DNA of 64,000 nucleotides from Enterocloster aldenensis (GTDB taxonomy: Bacteria; Bacillota; Clostridia; Lachnospirales; Lachnospiraceae), in the NCBI RefSeq assembly GCF_003434055.1, contig NZ_QVEX01000005.1, positions 1 through 64,000 on the forward strand, written 5' to 3'. Positions 1-8,566 of this stretch are shown here, piece by piece. How positions within the stretch are numbered: the first letter of the stretch is position 1; every line of letters begins with the position of its first letter. A program made the translations under genes and the position numbers. The notes beneath the pieces were generated by a model, which was given only the letters and a program-made list of their open reading frames with translations, was not told the DNA's origin and ran no database searches.

Positions 1-142
1 AAAAACTCCGACATACTCAACAGGCTAAAGCCCATAAACAAAAATCCACAGACTGCCATGAAGCCAGGCAGCCTGCGGACTTTATCCGGTATGGATATAC
101 GGACCTTAATCAGCTGGCAGCCAAACAGCGGCCGTCTGCTTA
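1..142 (-). other. Left-edge stretch; possible start of a membrane protein leaving the window
   Basis: No complete gene lies here. On the minus strand an open frame runs off the left edge. It includes an ATG at position 59 followed by a hydrophobic stretch (MAVCGFLFMGFSLLSMSEF), which could be the N-terminus of a membrane protein. No convincing ribosome site precedes that ATG, and the frame is also open upstream of it, so neither the start nor the reality of the gene can be settled from the window. Confidence 0.2.
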
Positions 143-655
143 TCAGTCCTCTTTTTTCTCCTTAAAAAACGTGATTTTACAGGTCGGACATCCCTCTGCA
201 ATGGTATCGCCCAGATGGAAGCCATAACCCATTGCCTTGGCAATGTTCCTGTCCCCGTCCATTGCCATGTCGCACAGCTTTGCACAGGTTGCGTCGTCAA
301 ATCCCAGGTCCTGCCATGCCTTTAATAGTGGACAATGATGGAATTCAATATCCAGGCGGTCGTCGGTCTGCTCCTTGAATTCTACCTCAAAGGTCTTGCG
401 CAGGGTAGGTGTGAGGAAGGTGTCTGCGAAACTGGAAACACTATCCGGGTTGGGGCATTTTGCCTTGATTTCCCCGCCCTGGATCAGTCCCGTCTCAGTG
501 ATTGCCTGGCGGATGATTTTCTCAGCAGCCTCTTCCATGCCTGCTTCCCTGGCCTTTGTGTATGTAAGGCCGGTCCAGGTTGCGCGGTGGCCGATGGCCC
601 CTCTCTGTACATTCACCATCTCATCATCTTTAATTGTAATCTTGTTGTCAATCAT
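143..655 (-). CDS. L-2-amino-thiazoline-4-carboxylic acid hydrolase-like protein
   Basis: A 170-residue soluble protein. Its composition and the conserved patterns around FHHCPLL, the central DxxCAKLCD and the C-terminal GCPTC match my recollection of the ATC hydrolase-like family. The founding member opens the thiazoline ring in bacterial L-cysteine synthesis, but most clostridial members are uncharacterised. The conserved Cys residues suggest a thiol or metal centre. The start is firm: AAGGAGG lies 6 bases before the ATG. It is the last gene of the set transcribed from about 2.9 kb (transporter, dehydrogenase, this gene), so it may act on the substrate imported by the transporter. The family call is fairly sure; the reaction is not. 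Confidence 0.6.
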   Translation of the reverse strand: MIDNKITIKDDEMVNVQRGAIGHRATWTGLTYTKAREAGMEEAAEKIIRQAITETGLIQGGEIKAKCPNPDSVSSFADTFLTPTLRKTFEVEFKEQTDDRLDIEFHHCPLLKAWQDLGFDDATCAKLCDMAMDGDRNIAKAMGYGFHLGDTIAEGCPTCKITFFKEKKED

Positions 656-744
656 TGCTTTTCCTCCTTGGATTTTTATATTTAATCATTCTGCTTCTTA
701 ATTAAGGTGTGTTTCCTGTTAAGGTGTGTTTCCTCCTGACCTTC

Positions 745-1536
745 CTATTTCCCAGTCCCCAGCTTATCATAGGCATAGGTGGGATTCAGGGTCATGCTGC
801 GCCCGCCGGACACTTCTATGGTCGTGGCCGTCATGTAGCTTGCCCAGTCACTGGCCAGGAACACTATGGGCCTTGCGATTTCCTCCGGATCAGCCATGCG
901 CCTGAGCAGGGTGGCCCCTGCATTGCGGTCCAGTTCCTCCTGGCTGATATTGGCTTTTGCCAGAGGGGTGGCTGTAAATCCGGGCATCACACATGTAACC
1001 CTGACATTGTGTGCGCAGTACTCGCCTGCAAATGTATTGGTCAGGTTATTAATTGCTGATTTAAGAGGCCCGTACAGCGTGCTTCTGCCCGCGGAAGGGC
1101 ACCTTGCGGCCAGGGAACTGACATTCACGATAGAGCCGCCCTTTTCTTTCATATACCGGAACCCTGCCTGGCATCCAAATACCACTGACTTGAAACAGAC
1201 GCCTGTCATGAAATCTATTTCCCCGTCATCATATTCCTCACCTTTTTTGAAGCCGGTGGCCCCCACATTATTGACCCAGACATCAATACTGCCAAAATGC
1301 CGGTATACATGTTCTGCAAAATCATAATTGGCCTGGGCATCCGTCACATCCACGGCCTCCCAGTAAACAGGCCCCAGCTGTTCCAGTTCCCCTGCTGCCT
1401 GCCGCAGTTCCTCCTCATGCCGGGCGCAGATTGCCACTTTGGCCCCTTCCTCCAGGAACACCTTGGCCGCGGCGTAACCAATACCTTTGCTGCCTCCGGT
1501 CACCACGGCAACCTTTCCTCTTAAACCCAAATCCAT
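745..1536 (-). CDS. Short-chain dehydrogenase/reductase (SDR)
   Basis: A 263-residue classical SDR. The N-terminal Rossmann motif TGGSKGIG binds NAD(P), NNVG stands in the NNAG position, the catalytic Ser lies in VNVSS, and the Tyr/Lys pair is in YGPLK (YxxxK). It should be a cytoplasmic alcohol/ketone oxidoreductase; the substrate is not visible. I start at the ATG at 1536, which has AAGGAG 8 bases upstream, rather than at the in-frame GTG three codons earlier. It lies 32 bp downstream of the transporter gene stop and presumably shares the GntR-controlled promoter. The substitution of Val for Ala in NNAG is a minor variation. Confidence 0.85.
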   Translation of the reverse strand: MDLGLRGKVAVVTGGSKGIGYAAAKVFLEEGAKVAICARHEEELRQAAGELEQLGPVYWEAVDVTDAQANYDFAEHVYRHFGSIDVWVNNVGATGFKKGEEYDDGEIDFMTGVCFKSVVFGCQAGFRYMKEKGGSIVNVSSLAARCPSAGRSTLYGPLKSAINNLTNTFAGEYCAHNVRVTCVMPGFTATPLAKANISQEELDRNAGATLLRRMADPEEIARPIVFLASDWASYMTATTIEVSGGRSMTLNPTYAYDKLGTGK

Positions 1537-1568
1537 ATCAACCACTCCTTTTCCCTGTCAAAACAATG

Positions 1569-2870
1569 CTATTTAAAGAACATGGCCATGACAATGCCTG
1601 CCACAAATACGGAACCCGAGGTGGCGCTGACAAATCCTGCCACCAGTGTCTTGGGAAGCATATGCTCCTCCAGGACCTGATACTCCTCCTCGCTGGAGGA
1701 AAGAACCTTGGCAGCTTCCACGCTCAAGGTATAGCTGGCCGGGAACCCGCCTGCCAGGGAGCCAAGTCCCAGTGCAAAGGACATCGGAAGGCTCATGCCC
1801 AGCAGCTTTCCAACCGGGATAGAGAACACTGCTATGCCGATTGTCGCCAGCACGATCAGAACCGCAAAATCCTTTAACAGCTGCACCAGGGTGTCCGGCG
1901 TAACCGTATTCAGCTGTGAAAATACAAACATCATGATGACCGTATAGATGAAGCCCATGCTTCTGGAACGCACCAGGGTGTTCTTCTCAATAAAGCCAAA
2001 TGCAGTGCCGAACACGCCCAGAATCAGCGCCCACACGAACTTTGAAATATATCCATGGCTTAAAGTATCCAGGTAGCCTGACATGACTGTAAGGATTACC
2101 ATAGTAAACAGGTAGGTAAAATCACTCTTATATTTTGCAGGTATCTGCGGGAAGATGAATGCACTGGTATCATCAGCAGCTGCTGTATTGGACTGGGCGG
2201 CGGCCTTGGCAACCGTAAAATTGCCGCTGCGGTAATCCTTTAAGAGCTTACGTCCCTCTGCCTTAAGGCAGATGCTTGTAAGCGGATATCCTATAAATCC
2301 CTGCAGCACATACACTGCCATGGCAAGTATGGCCAGCTGCTCCGTGGGTGCCACGGACTGCATCATCATGGCTGCCACGAATCCGCCTGTAAGGGGAGGT
2401 GCTGCAATGGCTGCCGTGGTCTTATCCAGGACCACGGTCCCCAGGGTCAGGATGACCACCAGGATACCCAGCATTCCCGCCAGGGTAATCACAACTGTCT
2501 TCCACTGCTCAATCAGTTCCTTAATATCAAGCATGGTGCCAAGATGTACAACCATCATCATGACCAGGAATGTGGGAAGGTTGGCTGCAATACCGCCTAC
2601 CTGCAGGATATCCTTGGGAAAATACGCCCAGAATCCCAGCACGAATAATACCGCACTGATAAACATGGACGGCACGAATGCCTTGGTTGCTGTTGATATC
2701 ACCTCACCGATGATCAGCAGTATCAGCATGGTAAGGAACGCTGTCTGCACATCCATCTGCGCCTGCCCTGTGGCAACCTTGTACACCCCAAAATACAGGA
2801 ACGAAACAGCCATGACAGCCAGAAGCACGTAACCTATCACTTTGTTGCCGGTCTTTGCTTGCTCTTTCAT
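1569..2870 (-). CDS. Polytopic membrane transporter, specificity unknown
   Basis: A 433-residue integral membrane protein with about ten to twelve hydrophobic segments and a hydrophilic central loop around residues 215-240. Two glycine-rich re-entrant-like stretches (APPLTGGFVAA and LGSLAGGFPAS) sit in the two halves, as in inverted-repeat secondary transporters of the ion-transporter superfamily (GltS/2HCT-like). I cannot assign a named family. The ATG at 2870 is chosen because GAAAGGAAA lies about 8 bases upstream; the longer frame starting at 2900 has none. First gene of an operon with the SDR and the ATC-hydrolase-like gene; its promoter carries a GntR-type palindrome over the -10. Confidence 0.6.
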   Translation of the reverse strand: MKEQAKTGNKVIGYVLLAVMAVSFLYFGVYKVATGQAQMDVQTAFLTMLILLIIGEVISTATKAFVPSMFISAVLFVLGFWAYFPKDILQVGGIAANLPTFLVMMMVVHLGTMLDIKELIEQWKTVVITLAGMLGILVVILTLGTVVLDKTTAAIAAPPLTGGFVAAMMMQSVAPTEQLAILAMAVYVLQGFIGYPLTSICLKAEGRKLLKDYRSGNFTVAKAAAQSNTAAADDTSAFIFPQIPAKYKSDFTYLFTMVILTVMSGYLDTLSHGYISKFVWALILGVFGTAFGFIEKNTLVRSRSMGFIYTVIMMFVFSQLNTVTPDTLVQLLKDFAVLIVLATIGIAVFSIPVGKLLGMSLPMSFALGLGSLAGGFPASYTLSVEAAKVLSSSEEEYQVLEEHMLPKTLVAGFVSATSGSVFVAGIVMAMFFK

Positions 2871-2912
2871 AGTATGATTTCCTTTCTCATTTGCGTTCAA
2901 CTCGAGTATGCC

Positions 2913-2944
2913 CTGATAATATCACGACATCCGGTTGTTGGCAA
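2913..2944 (-). promoter_or_regulatory. Sigma-A promoter of the transporter operon with GntR-type operator
   Basis: On the minus strand, TTGCCA (2939-2944) and TATTAT (2916-2921) are separated by 17 bases. The 13-bp palindrome CTGATAATATCAC (2913-2925) covers the -10 box, so a bound protein would block RNA polymerase. The same palindrome type recurs at 3053-3065 beside the divergent GntR gene. Confidence 0.6.
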
Positions 2945-3052
2945 GTGGTCTTGTACATATTCGTTATAATGCACCATTTTTTACTAATATTTTATGCATA
3001 TTGTACATTTATTTATCTGTTTTTCAAAGCTTTCTTTCTTTTCATTGGTTTT

Positions 3053-3065
3053 GTGATATTATCAC
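3053..3065. promoter_or_regulatory. Second GntR-type operator
   Basis: GTGATATTATCAC is a perfect 13-bp palindrome (one central base) about 107 bp upstream of the GntR start. It is nearly identical to the site at 2913-2925, the two being 140 bp apart centre to centre. The two sites suggest autoregulation plus control of the divergent transporter operon. Confidence 0.55.
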
Positions 3066-3171
3066 GCACCTTATTTCTATCCTCAGACACCTATTCCTGC
3101 CGACTTCTTTCTATTGACTTCTACGATTCGTAAGGTTATGATTAAACCAAAAGACCAAGGAGGTTCCCAAA

Positions 3172-3825
3172 ATGTCTTCCAATCAGGAAAATTCCCTGAA
3201 GCATCAGGTATACCATGCACTCTTCTCTGATATCATCAAGGGTATGTATCCTTTTGACTATATCTTCACAGAAAAATTTTTAATCGACAAATACAAAGTA
3301 AGCCGGGCCCCTGTGAGGGAAGCCCTGACCATGATGACGGAAAACAAGATTCTCGTAAGCATACCGCGGCAGGGCTATAAGTTCATGCAGCCCAGCGAGG
3401 GAAAGCTTTTTGAGATTGTAAAGTTCCGCTCCGCCCTGGAGTGTTCCTTTCTTGAGAATAACCACTGTTATATCAAGAAAGCGGATATAGACACCTTGTG
3501 GGAACTATGCGACCGTTATGACGCCATCCCTCCCAGTGAATCCATTACACGCTGGTCCACCAACTGTGAATTCCATCTTAAGCTGTTCACCCTGTATGGA
3601 AATGAATACGCCAGGACCGTCCTGGAAAATGCCATGAACATCCAGACCATCTTTTATGCCCTGAAAATGAAATCCCATATTTTCACGGTGGACCTTCACC
3701 GGGCCATGATGGATTATCTGGAAAAAGGGCAGATTTCAACTGCCAGCCAATTGCTGAAAGCCGACATAGAGAGCATCCTGTGCGTCAGCCCATGGATTAC
3801 AAAACCAGAATCAGACAGGGAGTAA
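3172..3825 (+). CDS. GntR-family transcriptional regulator (FadR/FCD-like)
   Basis: A 217-residue regulator. The N-terminal winged helix-turn-helix (about residues 8-72) contains the GntR signature VSRAPVREALTMM and the wing RQGYKFM. The C-terminal part is alpha-helical, resembling an FCD-type ligand domain, although the metal-binding histidines are not clear. The start has AGGAGG 8 bases upstream. It is divergent from the transporter/SDR operon, with two matching palindromes between them, so the transporter substrate or its product is the likely effector. The MATE gene follows after 4 bp, suggesting co-transcription. Confidence 0.85.
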   Translation: MSSNQENSLKHQVYHALFSDIIKGMYPFDYIFTEKFLIDKYKVSRAPVREALTMMTENKILVSIPRQGYKFMQPSEGKLFEIVKFRSALECSFLENNHCYIKKADIDTLWELCDRYDAIPPSESITRWSTNCEFHLKLFTLYGNEYARTVLENAMNIQTIFYALKMKSHIFTVDLHRAMMDYLEKGQISTASQLLKADIESILCVSPWITKPESDRE

Positions 3826-3829
3826 CCGC

Positions 3830-5203
3830 ATGAAATCATCCAGACAAGATATGAACAGTCAGCTGGCCGGAGCAAAAATCCTGCCCCTCTTAATCAGGCT
3901 TACCATCCCCATCACCATTGCCCAGCTGGTCAACGCCCTGTACAGCATTGTGGACAGGATGTATATCGGACATATGCCCGGAGTAGGCACCATGGCCCTT
4001 GGAGGCATCGGCATCACATTTCCCATTATCATGATAACAGCTGCATTCAGCTGTATCCCGGGTATGGGCGGCGCCCCTCTTGCGTCCATCGCCATGGGCA
4101 GCGGCGACATGGAGAAGGGCCGCCGTTACCTCTCCAATGCATTTGTACTGCTGGTTGGCATCGGAATCCTTCTCATGGCGGTTTGCACCGCATTCCTGAC
4201 CCCCATGCTAAAGGCATTCGGGGCGGACAGCTCCACCCTTCCCTATGCAAGGGACTACCTCAGGATTTACATGATGGGCACTGTATTCGTGGAACTGTCC
4301 ATGGGCTTGAATCCATTCATCAATGCCCAGGGCTTCACGGGTATCGGCACATTTACCATTGTCATAGGTGCATTTTTAAACATAATCCTGGACCCTATAT
4401 TCATCTATGTGCTGGACATGGGGATTGGAGGCGCGGCCATCGCCACCGTCCTGTCACAGCTTGTATCCGCCCTGTGGGTCCTGTATTTCCTCTGTTCCAA
4501 AAGGGCCACCCTGCGCCTTACGTTCAGGGATATGAAGCTTACGGGCCATATCGTGCGCCCCATGTGCGCACTGGGCCTGTCCCCGTTTACCTTCCGTGTA
4601 AATGAAAGCATTGTGGTCATTGTCCTAAACTGGCTGTTAATCCGTTACGGCGGTGACCAAAGCAACCTGCACATTGCGTCCATGGCCCTCCTTACCAGCA
4701 TCAGCCAGGTGTTCTTCATGCCCCTGATCGGCATCATCACAGGCGCCCAGCCAATCCTCAGCTACAACCTGGGCGCAAAGAACCATGGACGGATCAGGGA
4801 AACCATACACTACGCCAGGATCTTAAGCATTGGCTGCGCCGCACTTATGTGGTTCTGCCTGGTTGCCTTCCCTGCCCAGATCTGCCGCATGTTTACCAGC
4901 GATGCAGAACTCATCCGCCTCACCACCATCACCATGCGCATCATGTTCTGCACGGTCCTTGTCCTGGGACTGCAGATGGTGAACCAGAACGCATTCGTAG
5001 CCCTTGGCAACACCTGGTACTCCTTTATCTTCGGGATCATGCGCAAACTCCTGCTCCTGCTCCCCCTGGCCCTCATCCTCCCCCACTTCGTAGGAGTCTG
5101 GGGAATCTACATGGCAGAAGCCATATCCAATGTGCTGACAACAATCATCACGCATATTTACTTTGTGAGGTATATGAGGCGGCTTTGCAAGGGGATGGGA
5201 TGA
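3830..5203 (+). CDS. MATE family efflux transporter
   Basis: A 457-residue protein with twelve predicted membrane segments in two homologous halves, typical of MATE (NorM/DinF-type) Na+- or H+-coupled multidrug exporters in the cytoplasmic membrane. Seen directly: the N-terminal pattern with RLTIPITIAQLVNALYSIVDRMYIGH, typical of the clostridial subgroup, and the loop QPILSYNLGAKN that is conserved in the second half. Length is normal for the family. Its ATG lies 4 bp after the GntR stop, so the pair is probably one transcript; the export substrate could relate to the GntR regulon, but this is inference. Confidence 0.88.
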   Translation: MKSSRQDMNSQLAGAKILPLLIRLTIPITIAQLVNALYSIVDRMYIGHMPGVGTMALGGIGITFPIIMITAAFSCIPGMGGAPLASIAMGSGDMEKGRRYLSNAFVLLVGIGILLMAVCTAFLTPMLKAFGADSSTLPYARDYLRIYMMGTVFVELSMGLNPFINAQGFTGIGTFTIVIGAFLNIILDPIFIYVLDMGIGGAAIATVLSQLVSALWVLYFLCSKRATLRLTFRDMKLTGHIVRPMCALGLSPFTFRVNESIVVIVLNWLLIRYGGDQSNLHIASMALLTSISQVFFMPLIGIITGAQPILSYNLGAKNHGRIRETIHYARILSIGCAALMWFCLVAFPAQICRMFTSDAELIRLTTITMRIMFCTVLVLGLQMVNQNAFVALGNTWYSFIFGIMRKLLLLLPLALILPHFVGVWGIYMAEAISNVLTTIITHIYFVRYMRRLCKGMG

Positions 5204-5228
5204 ATACATAGCGAGACACACTATGTAT
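5204..5228 (+). terminator. Hairpin after the MATE gene
   Basis: ATACATAG (5204-5211) pairs with CTATGTAT (5221-5228) around a 9-base loop directly behind the MATE stop codon. There is no strong T-run, so termination would be weak. From here to 5563 the sequence holds only this hairpin, another small one at 5297-5317 and one doubtful small ORF. Confidence 0.35.
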
Positions 5229-5315
5229 ACAAATGAAAGAGGCTTTATTTTTGACGGATCAGGCTTAATCGCGGGCTATAAGCAGTTATTTCTACCAGTC
5301 TTCGTATTTTTAAGA

Positions 5316-5510
5316 CTATTTGTTTACAGTTTGTCCATTCATGCGCCTGCCGTGACCTTGGGGGCATGAAAGCTTGACTTTATCCAGGATGTGCGGTATC
5401 ATTTTAATATAAATAAATACAAGAAAAATGGGCATGTAAACCCATATTAGCGTGTGGATTTTTTCAACATAAGCCGCCTGTGTGGTGGCCGCTAACATGG
5501 TAGTGTCCAT
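5316..5510 (-). CDS. Possible small membrane protein
   Basis: A 64-residue frame with one hydrophobic segment (about residues 20-36, rich in Ile, Val, Phe and Tyr) followed by a basic tail containing CPQGHGRR. An AGGA sits 8 bases before the ATG, and a short AGTCTT/AAGACT hairpin (5297-5317) lies at its 3' end. No family is recognised. It lies opposite the neighbouring genes in a 360-bp gap. It could be a genuine single-pass small protein or chance. Confidence 0.25.
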   Translation of the reverse strand: MDTTMLAATTQAAYVEKIHTLIWVYMPIFLVFIYIKMIPHILDKVKLSCPQGHGRRMNGQTVNK

Positions 5511-5563
5511 TTTTTATTTCCTACAAAGATTTAATAACCCACCCACACCACGGAGGTACAGCC

Positions 5564-5797
5564 ATGAAACACGAAGCAATCAAAATATTCACGGCCCAGG
5601 ACAGCATCCAGGCAGAAATGATTATCTCCACGTTAAAAAGCAGCAGCATCCCTTCCTACAAAAAGGACCTTGGAAATGGCGGGATCATGGGCATCTACGG
5701 CGGAAACTCCAAAGCCGGAGCAGACATTTATGTTGCGGATACAGATGCGGAAGCAGCAGCCGAAATACTGGAAGGCATGGGACTAATAAACAGCTAA
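5564..5797 (+). CDS. DUF2007-type small protein (putative signal-transducing)
   Basis: A 77-residue protein with the alternating strand/helix pattern of DUF2007: an N-terminal VKIFTAQ-like strand (IKIFTAQDSIQAEMI), a central glycine-rich turn GIYGG, then IYVADTDAEAAAEIL. The family is small, cytoplasmic and of uncertain function, sometimes described as a signal-transducing or GlnB-like fold. CGGAGG lies 8 bases before the ATG. The gene stands alone between two minus-strand units. The family call is likely from pattern, not from a search. Confidence 0.65.
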   Translation: MKHEAIKIFTAQDSIQAEMIISTLKSSSIPSYKKDLGNGGIMGIYGGNSKAGADIYVADTDAEAAAEILEGMGLINS

Positions 5798-5871
5798 GCC
5801 ATACAAAAAATCACACAATCCAACCCACATCCCCCACTATTCATCTACAGCCCTTATGACCGGAATCCCCA

Positions 5872-5913
5872 GTCCGCGAAGCGGGGCAGGGCAGACGGCC
5901 GCGCTTCGCGGAC
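5872..5913. terminator. Perfect 12-bp inverted repeat behind the ABC operon
   Basis: GTCCGCGAAGCG (5872-5883) is perfectly repeated in inverted form at 5902-5913 around an 18-base GC-rich loop, 4 bp beyond the stop of the ABC ATPase. There is no T-run, so it looks more like a REP-type or RNA-stabilising hairpin than a classic intrinsic terminator. Confidence 0.5.
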
Positions 5914-5917
5914 ATAC

Positions 5918-6685
5918 CTACTGCAGCATCCCCCCATACCGCCCCAAAAAGTTCTGCGTCCTCTCATTATCCGACGCAAACACCTGCTCGGGCGTGCCCT
6001 GCTCCACAATCACGCCTCCGGCCATGAAGATGACCCGGTCCGATATATCCTTTGCAAAGGCCATCTCATGTGTGACAATCACCATGGCGATGTGCAGGTC
6101 GGCCAGGGACTTGATGACTTTTAAGACCTCGCCTGTCAGTTCCGGATCCAGCGCCGAGGTAGGCTCGTCAAAGAACAGGATCTGGGGATTCAGGGCCAAT
6201 GCCCTTGCAATGGCCACACGCTGGCACTGGCCCCCTGAAAGCTGGCAGGGGTAGGCATTTTCCTTGTCCTCCAGACCCATCTTCTTAAGCAGCTCCCTGG
6301 CTTCCCGGATAACCTGGTCTTTATCCCGTTTCTGCACATGGATCGGCGCGTCAATGATATTCTTCAGCACGCTGTAATGGGGAAACAGGTTGAAATTCTG
6401 GAATACCAGGCCATACTGCGCCTGGATTTCCTTCAGTTCCTTCCTGGGCGCATAAACCACCTTCCCGTCAGGGCCGGTAAAGGCCGCTTTCTTTCCCAGA
6501 TATACCACCTCTCCGCTGTCCATGGTCTCCAGCATGGTGGCGCAGCGCAGCAGGGTGGATTTACCGGAACCGGATGGCCCGATGATGGATACGATTTCCC
6601 CTTCCTTAACGCTCATTGATATATCCTTGATAACAGACAAGTCACCGAATGACTTTTCCACATGGTTTAACTCTAACAGCTTCAT
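5918..6685 (-). CDS. Amino-acid ABC transporter ATP-binding protein
   Basis: A 255-residue ABC ATPase of the polar amino-acid uptake type (GlnQ/HisP-like). Walker A is GPSGSGKS, the signature [15 protein letters not shown], Walker [15 protein letters not shown], and the switch His is in VIVTHEM. The ATG at 6685 has AGGAGG 10 bases upstream; the ATG three codons earlier touches the ribosome site. It energises the permease encoded 19 bp upstream and the binding protein before that. A short insert around residues 60-75 ([16 protein letters not shown]) is found in some clostridial homologues. The likely substrate is a polar amino acid, identity unknown. Confidence 0.9.
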   Translation of the reverse strand: MKLLELNHVEKSFGDLSVIKDISMSVKEGEIVSIIGPSGSGKSTLLRCATMLETMDSGEVVYLGKKAAFTGPDGKVVYAPRKELKEIQAQYGLVFQNFNLFPHYSVLKNIIDAPIHVQKRDKDQVIREARELLKKMGLEDKENAYPCQLSGGQCQRVAIARALALNPQILFFDEPTSALDPELTGEVLKVIKSLADLHIAMVIVTHEMAFAKDISDRVIFMAGGVIVEQGTPEQVFASDNERTQNFLGRYGGMLQ

Positions 6686-6704
6686 AATCCACATTCCTCC
6701 TGCC

Positions 6705-7364
6705 TTACTGGTAATAATTCAGCTTTTTCTCTGCCCATTCCATTCCCACGGCAACCACCAGGTTGAAAATATAGTAGAACAGCCCGGCTGCCACAAATGG
6801 GATCATATTGGTCTGGGAAGCAGCCAGACCCTTGGCAATCGAGAACATTTCCGCCACACTGAGGGTAAATGCCAGGGATGTATCCTTCACCAGCGTGATC
6901 ACCTCATTGGTGACCGAGGGGAGGATCCGTTTGATGACCTGGGGCAGGATGATCTTGAAGAAGGTCTGGAACCTGCTGTAGCCAAGGATCTGGGCCGCCT
7001 CATACTGCCCCACAGGCATGGACTGGATCCCGCTTCTGTAGATTTCCGCAAAATACGCTGCATAATTGATGACAAATCCGATAAAGGCTGCCCACAGGCG
7101 GTATCCGCTGCCCATCTTGAGGCCGAACAGATAATAGGGGCCAAAATACACCACCATCAGCTGCAGCATCAGGGGGGTGCCTCTCATGATTGATATGTAG
7201 ACCTTCACAATGGCCTGGAGGTACTTATTCTTCGACATACGCCCAAAGGCCACTACTAGCCCGAGAGGCAGGGAAAATACAAGGGTGACCATGAATATCT
7301 GTATACTGGTCCCCATGCCGCCTGCTAACTGTACGATCATCTGCTGGATTGTCATTTTACCCAT
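6705..7364 (-). CDS. Amino-acid ABC transporter permease
   Basis: A 219-residue His/Glu/Gln/Arg-type permease with about five membrane segments. The diagnostic pattern [18 protein letters not shown], the subunit contact [21 protein letters not shown] and the EAA loop are all visible. It forms the membrane channel, probably as a homodimer, with the ATPase at 5918-6685. The ribosome site is weak (GGCGGG), so translation may depend on the upstream binding-protein message. A 169-bp gap with a large hairpin separates it from the binding-protein gene. Confidence 0.9.
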   Translation of the reverse strand: MGKMTIQQMIVQLAGGMGTSIQIFMVTLVFSLPLGLVVAFGRMSKNKYLQAIVKVYISIMRGTPLMLQLMVVYFGPYYLFGLKMGSGYRLWAAFIGFVINYAAYFAEIYRSGIQSMPVGQYEAAQILGYSRFQTFFKIILPQVIKRILPSVTNEVITLVKDTSLAFTLSVAEMFSIAKGLAASQTNMIPFVAAGLFYYIFNLVVAVGMEWAEKKLNYYQ

Positions 7365-7417
7365 AACTGTTACCCGCCTTCAACATTTATCATCTTACAT
7401 CTGTTCTTAAACCATGC

Positions 7418-7489
7418 AAAGCCGCTGTGGCAAAAAGGCTGCTGCCCAGGCCTTATGAAGCCCGGACAGCGCGCCTGCGCAGCGGCTTT
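7418..7489 (-). promoter_or_regulatory. Intercistronic hairpin between binding protein and permease
   Basis: AAAGCCGCTG (7418-7427) pairs perfectly with CAGCGGCTTT (7480-7489); the 52-base interior is itself GC-rich. In importer operons such hairpins often stabilise the upstream mRNA or attenuate read-through, giving more binding protein than permease. That role is inferred from position. Confidence 0.5.
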
Positions 7490-7533
7490 AAGTTACATCC
7501 ATTCTTTCTGTCTGCCATCCATATTCCGGCTGT

Positions 7534-8427
7534 TTATTTGCCGATGGTGGTAACGTCCTCGCCAAACCATTTCTCGGAAATGCCCTTAAGTGTTCCGTCA
7601 GCAGCCATTTCCTCCAGTGTTTTCTGTACTTTATCCCTTAACTCCGTATTGTCCTTCTTAAACCCAACGCCATACTCCTCAGCTGAAAGTGAATCGTCCA
7701 GGATGACGAAATCAGCATTCCTCTGCTGAATCTGGTAACCGGCCACAATCACATCCATGGCAATGGCATCCACCGCGCCCTGCTCCAGGTCCATGAAAGC
7801 CGTGTTATAATCCGCGGTTGTCAGCAGATCCTTAAAGGTGGCTGTCAGGTCAGGCACTTCCTTAAGCGCCGCCTCGGCGGAGGAATCCACCTGGCACTCC
7901 ACTACCTTGCCCGCCAGGTCTGCCTGGCTTGCAATTCCGGAATCCTTGGCAACTACAAATACCTGTGTATTGGCCATATACGCCTCGGTCCATGCGTAAT
8001 CATCCTCACGGCCGGTCATGGTGAAACCGTTCCAGATACAGTCAATGTTGCCTGCCTCTAATTCCATGTCCTTGGCATCCCATGCAATCGGCTGCGGCTT
8101 ATATTCAAGTCCCAGACGCTTTGCCACTTCCTGTGCCAGTTCCAGGTCAAATCCGGTAAATTCACCGTCATTCCCGATAAAGCCCATGGGCGGGAAATCC
8201 TGGTCAAACCCAACAATCAGTGTACCGCCGGCATCTGCTGCGGTTTTTGCGGCCTCTGTGGATGTATCATCAGCTGCCGTGGTATCTTCTGAAGATGCCT
8301 GGGCTGTTGTATCAGCAGGCGCAGATGTGTCTGCCTCAGTGGTTGTCCCGCCTGCAGAACCGCCGCATCCTGCCAGGGATAATGCCATCACGGATGCAAG
8401 TGCTATGCTTATCAATCTCTTTTTCAT
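7534..8427 (-). CDS. Amino-acid ABC transporter substrate-binding lipoprotein
   Basis: A 297-residue family 3 extracellular solute-binding protein. The signal peptide ends in a lipobox LSLAGC with Cys at about residue 20, so the mature protein is a lipid-anchored lipoprotein. A Thr/Ala/Asp/Ser-rich linker (about residues 25-65) spaces it from the membrane. The folded part begins at LIVGFDQDFPPMGF and carries GFDLELAQEVAKRLG and the ligand-contact region near WNGFTMTGRE. GGAGGAG lies 6 bases before the ATG. First gene of the importer operon, with its own promoter at 8468-8496. Confidence 0.92.
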   Translation of the reverse strand: MKKRLISIALASVMALSLAGCGGSAGGTTTEADTSAPADTTAQASSEDTTAADDTSTEAAKTAADAGGTLIVGFDQDFPPMGFIGNDGEFTGFDLELAQEVAKRLGLEYKPQPIAWDAKDMELEAGNIDCIWNGFTMTGREDDYAWTEAYMANTQVFVVAKDSGIASQADLAGKVVECQVDSSAEAALKEVPDLTATFKDLLTTADYNTAFMDLEQGAVDAIAMDVIVAGYQIQQRNADFVILDDSLSAEEYGVGFKKDNTELRDKVQKTLEEMAADGTLKGISEKWFGEDVTTIGK

Positions 8428-8467
8428 AATAATCTCCTCCTTAATACCGTGTTTTTTACACGCTATC

Positions 8468-8496
8468 ATAGTAGCACACTAAAGTGGATATGTAAA
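8468..8496 (-). promoter_or_regulatory. Sigma-A promoter of the amino-acid ABC operon
   Basis: On the minus strand TTTACA (8491-8496) and TACTAT (8468-8473) are exactly 17 bases apart, about 40 bp upstream of the binding-protein start. A small CGTG/CACG hairpin lies in the leader. Confidence 0.6.
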
Positions 8497-8508
8497 GGAG
8501 ATTTTTAT

Positions 8509-8554
8509 GGACTCCCCAACATATCTGTTTTCTGCAGCATATGCCAGGGAGTCC
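8509..8554 (-). terminator. Hairpin after the HAD phosphatase gene
   Basis: GGACTCCC (8509-8516) pairs with GGGAGTCC (8547-8554) immediately downstream of the HAD gene. The T-run lies on the opposite side (TTTTTA just before 8509 on the plus strand), so termination on the minus strand would be inefficient. Confidence 0.4.
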
Positions 8555-8566
8555 GTCTTCCATCTG

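Noticed and set aside
7980..8427. Thr/Ala/Asp-rich region of the amino-acid binding protein as another minisatellite
   Set aside because: There is no clean DNA period; such linkers behind the lipid anchor are normal in clostridial lipoproteins.
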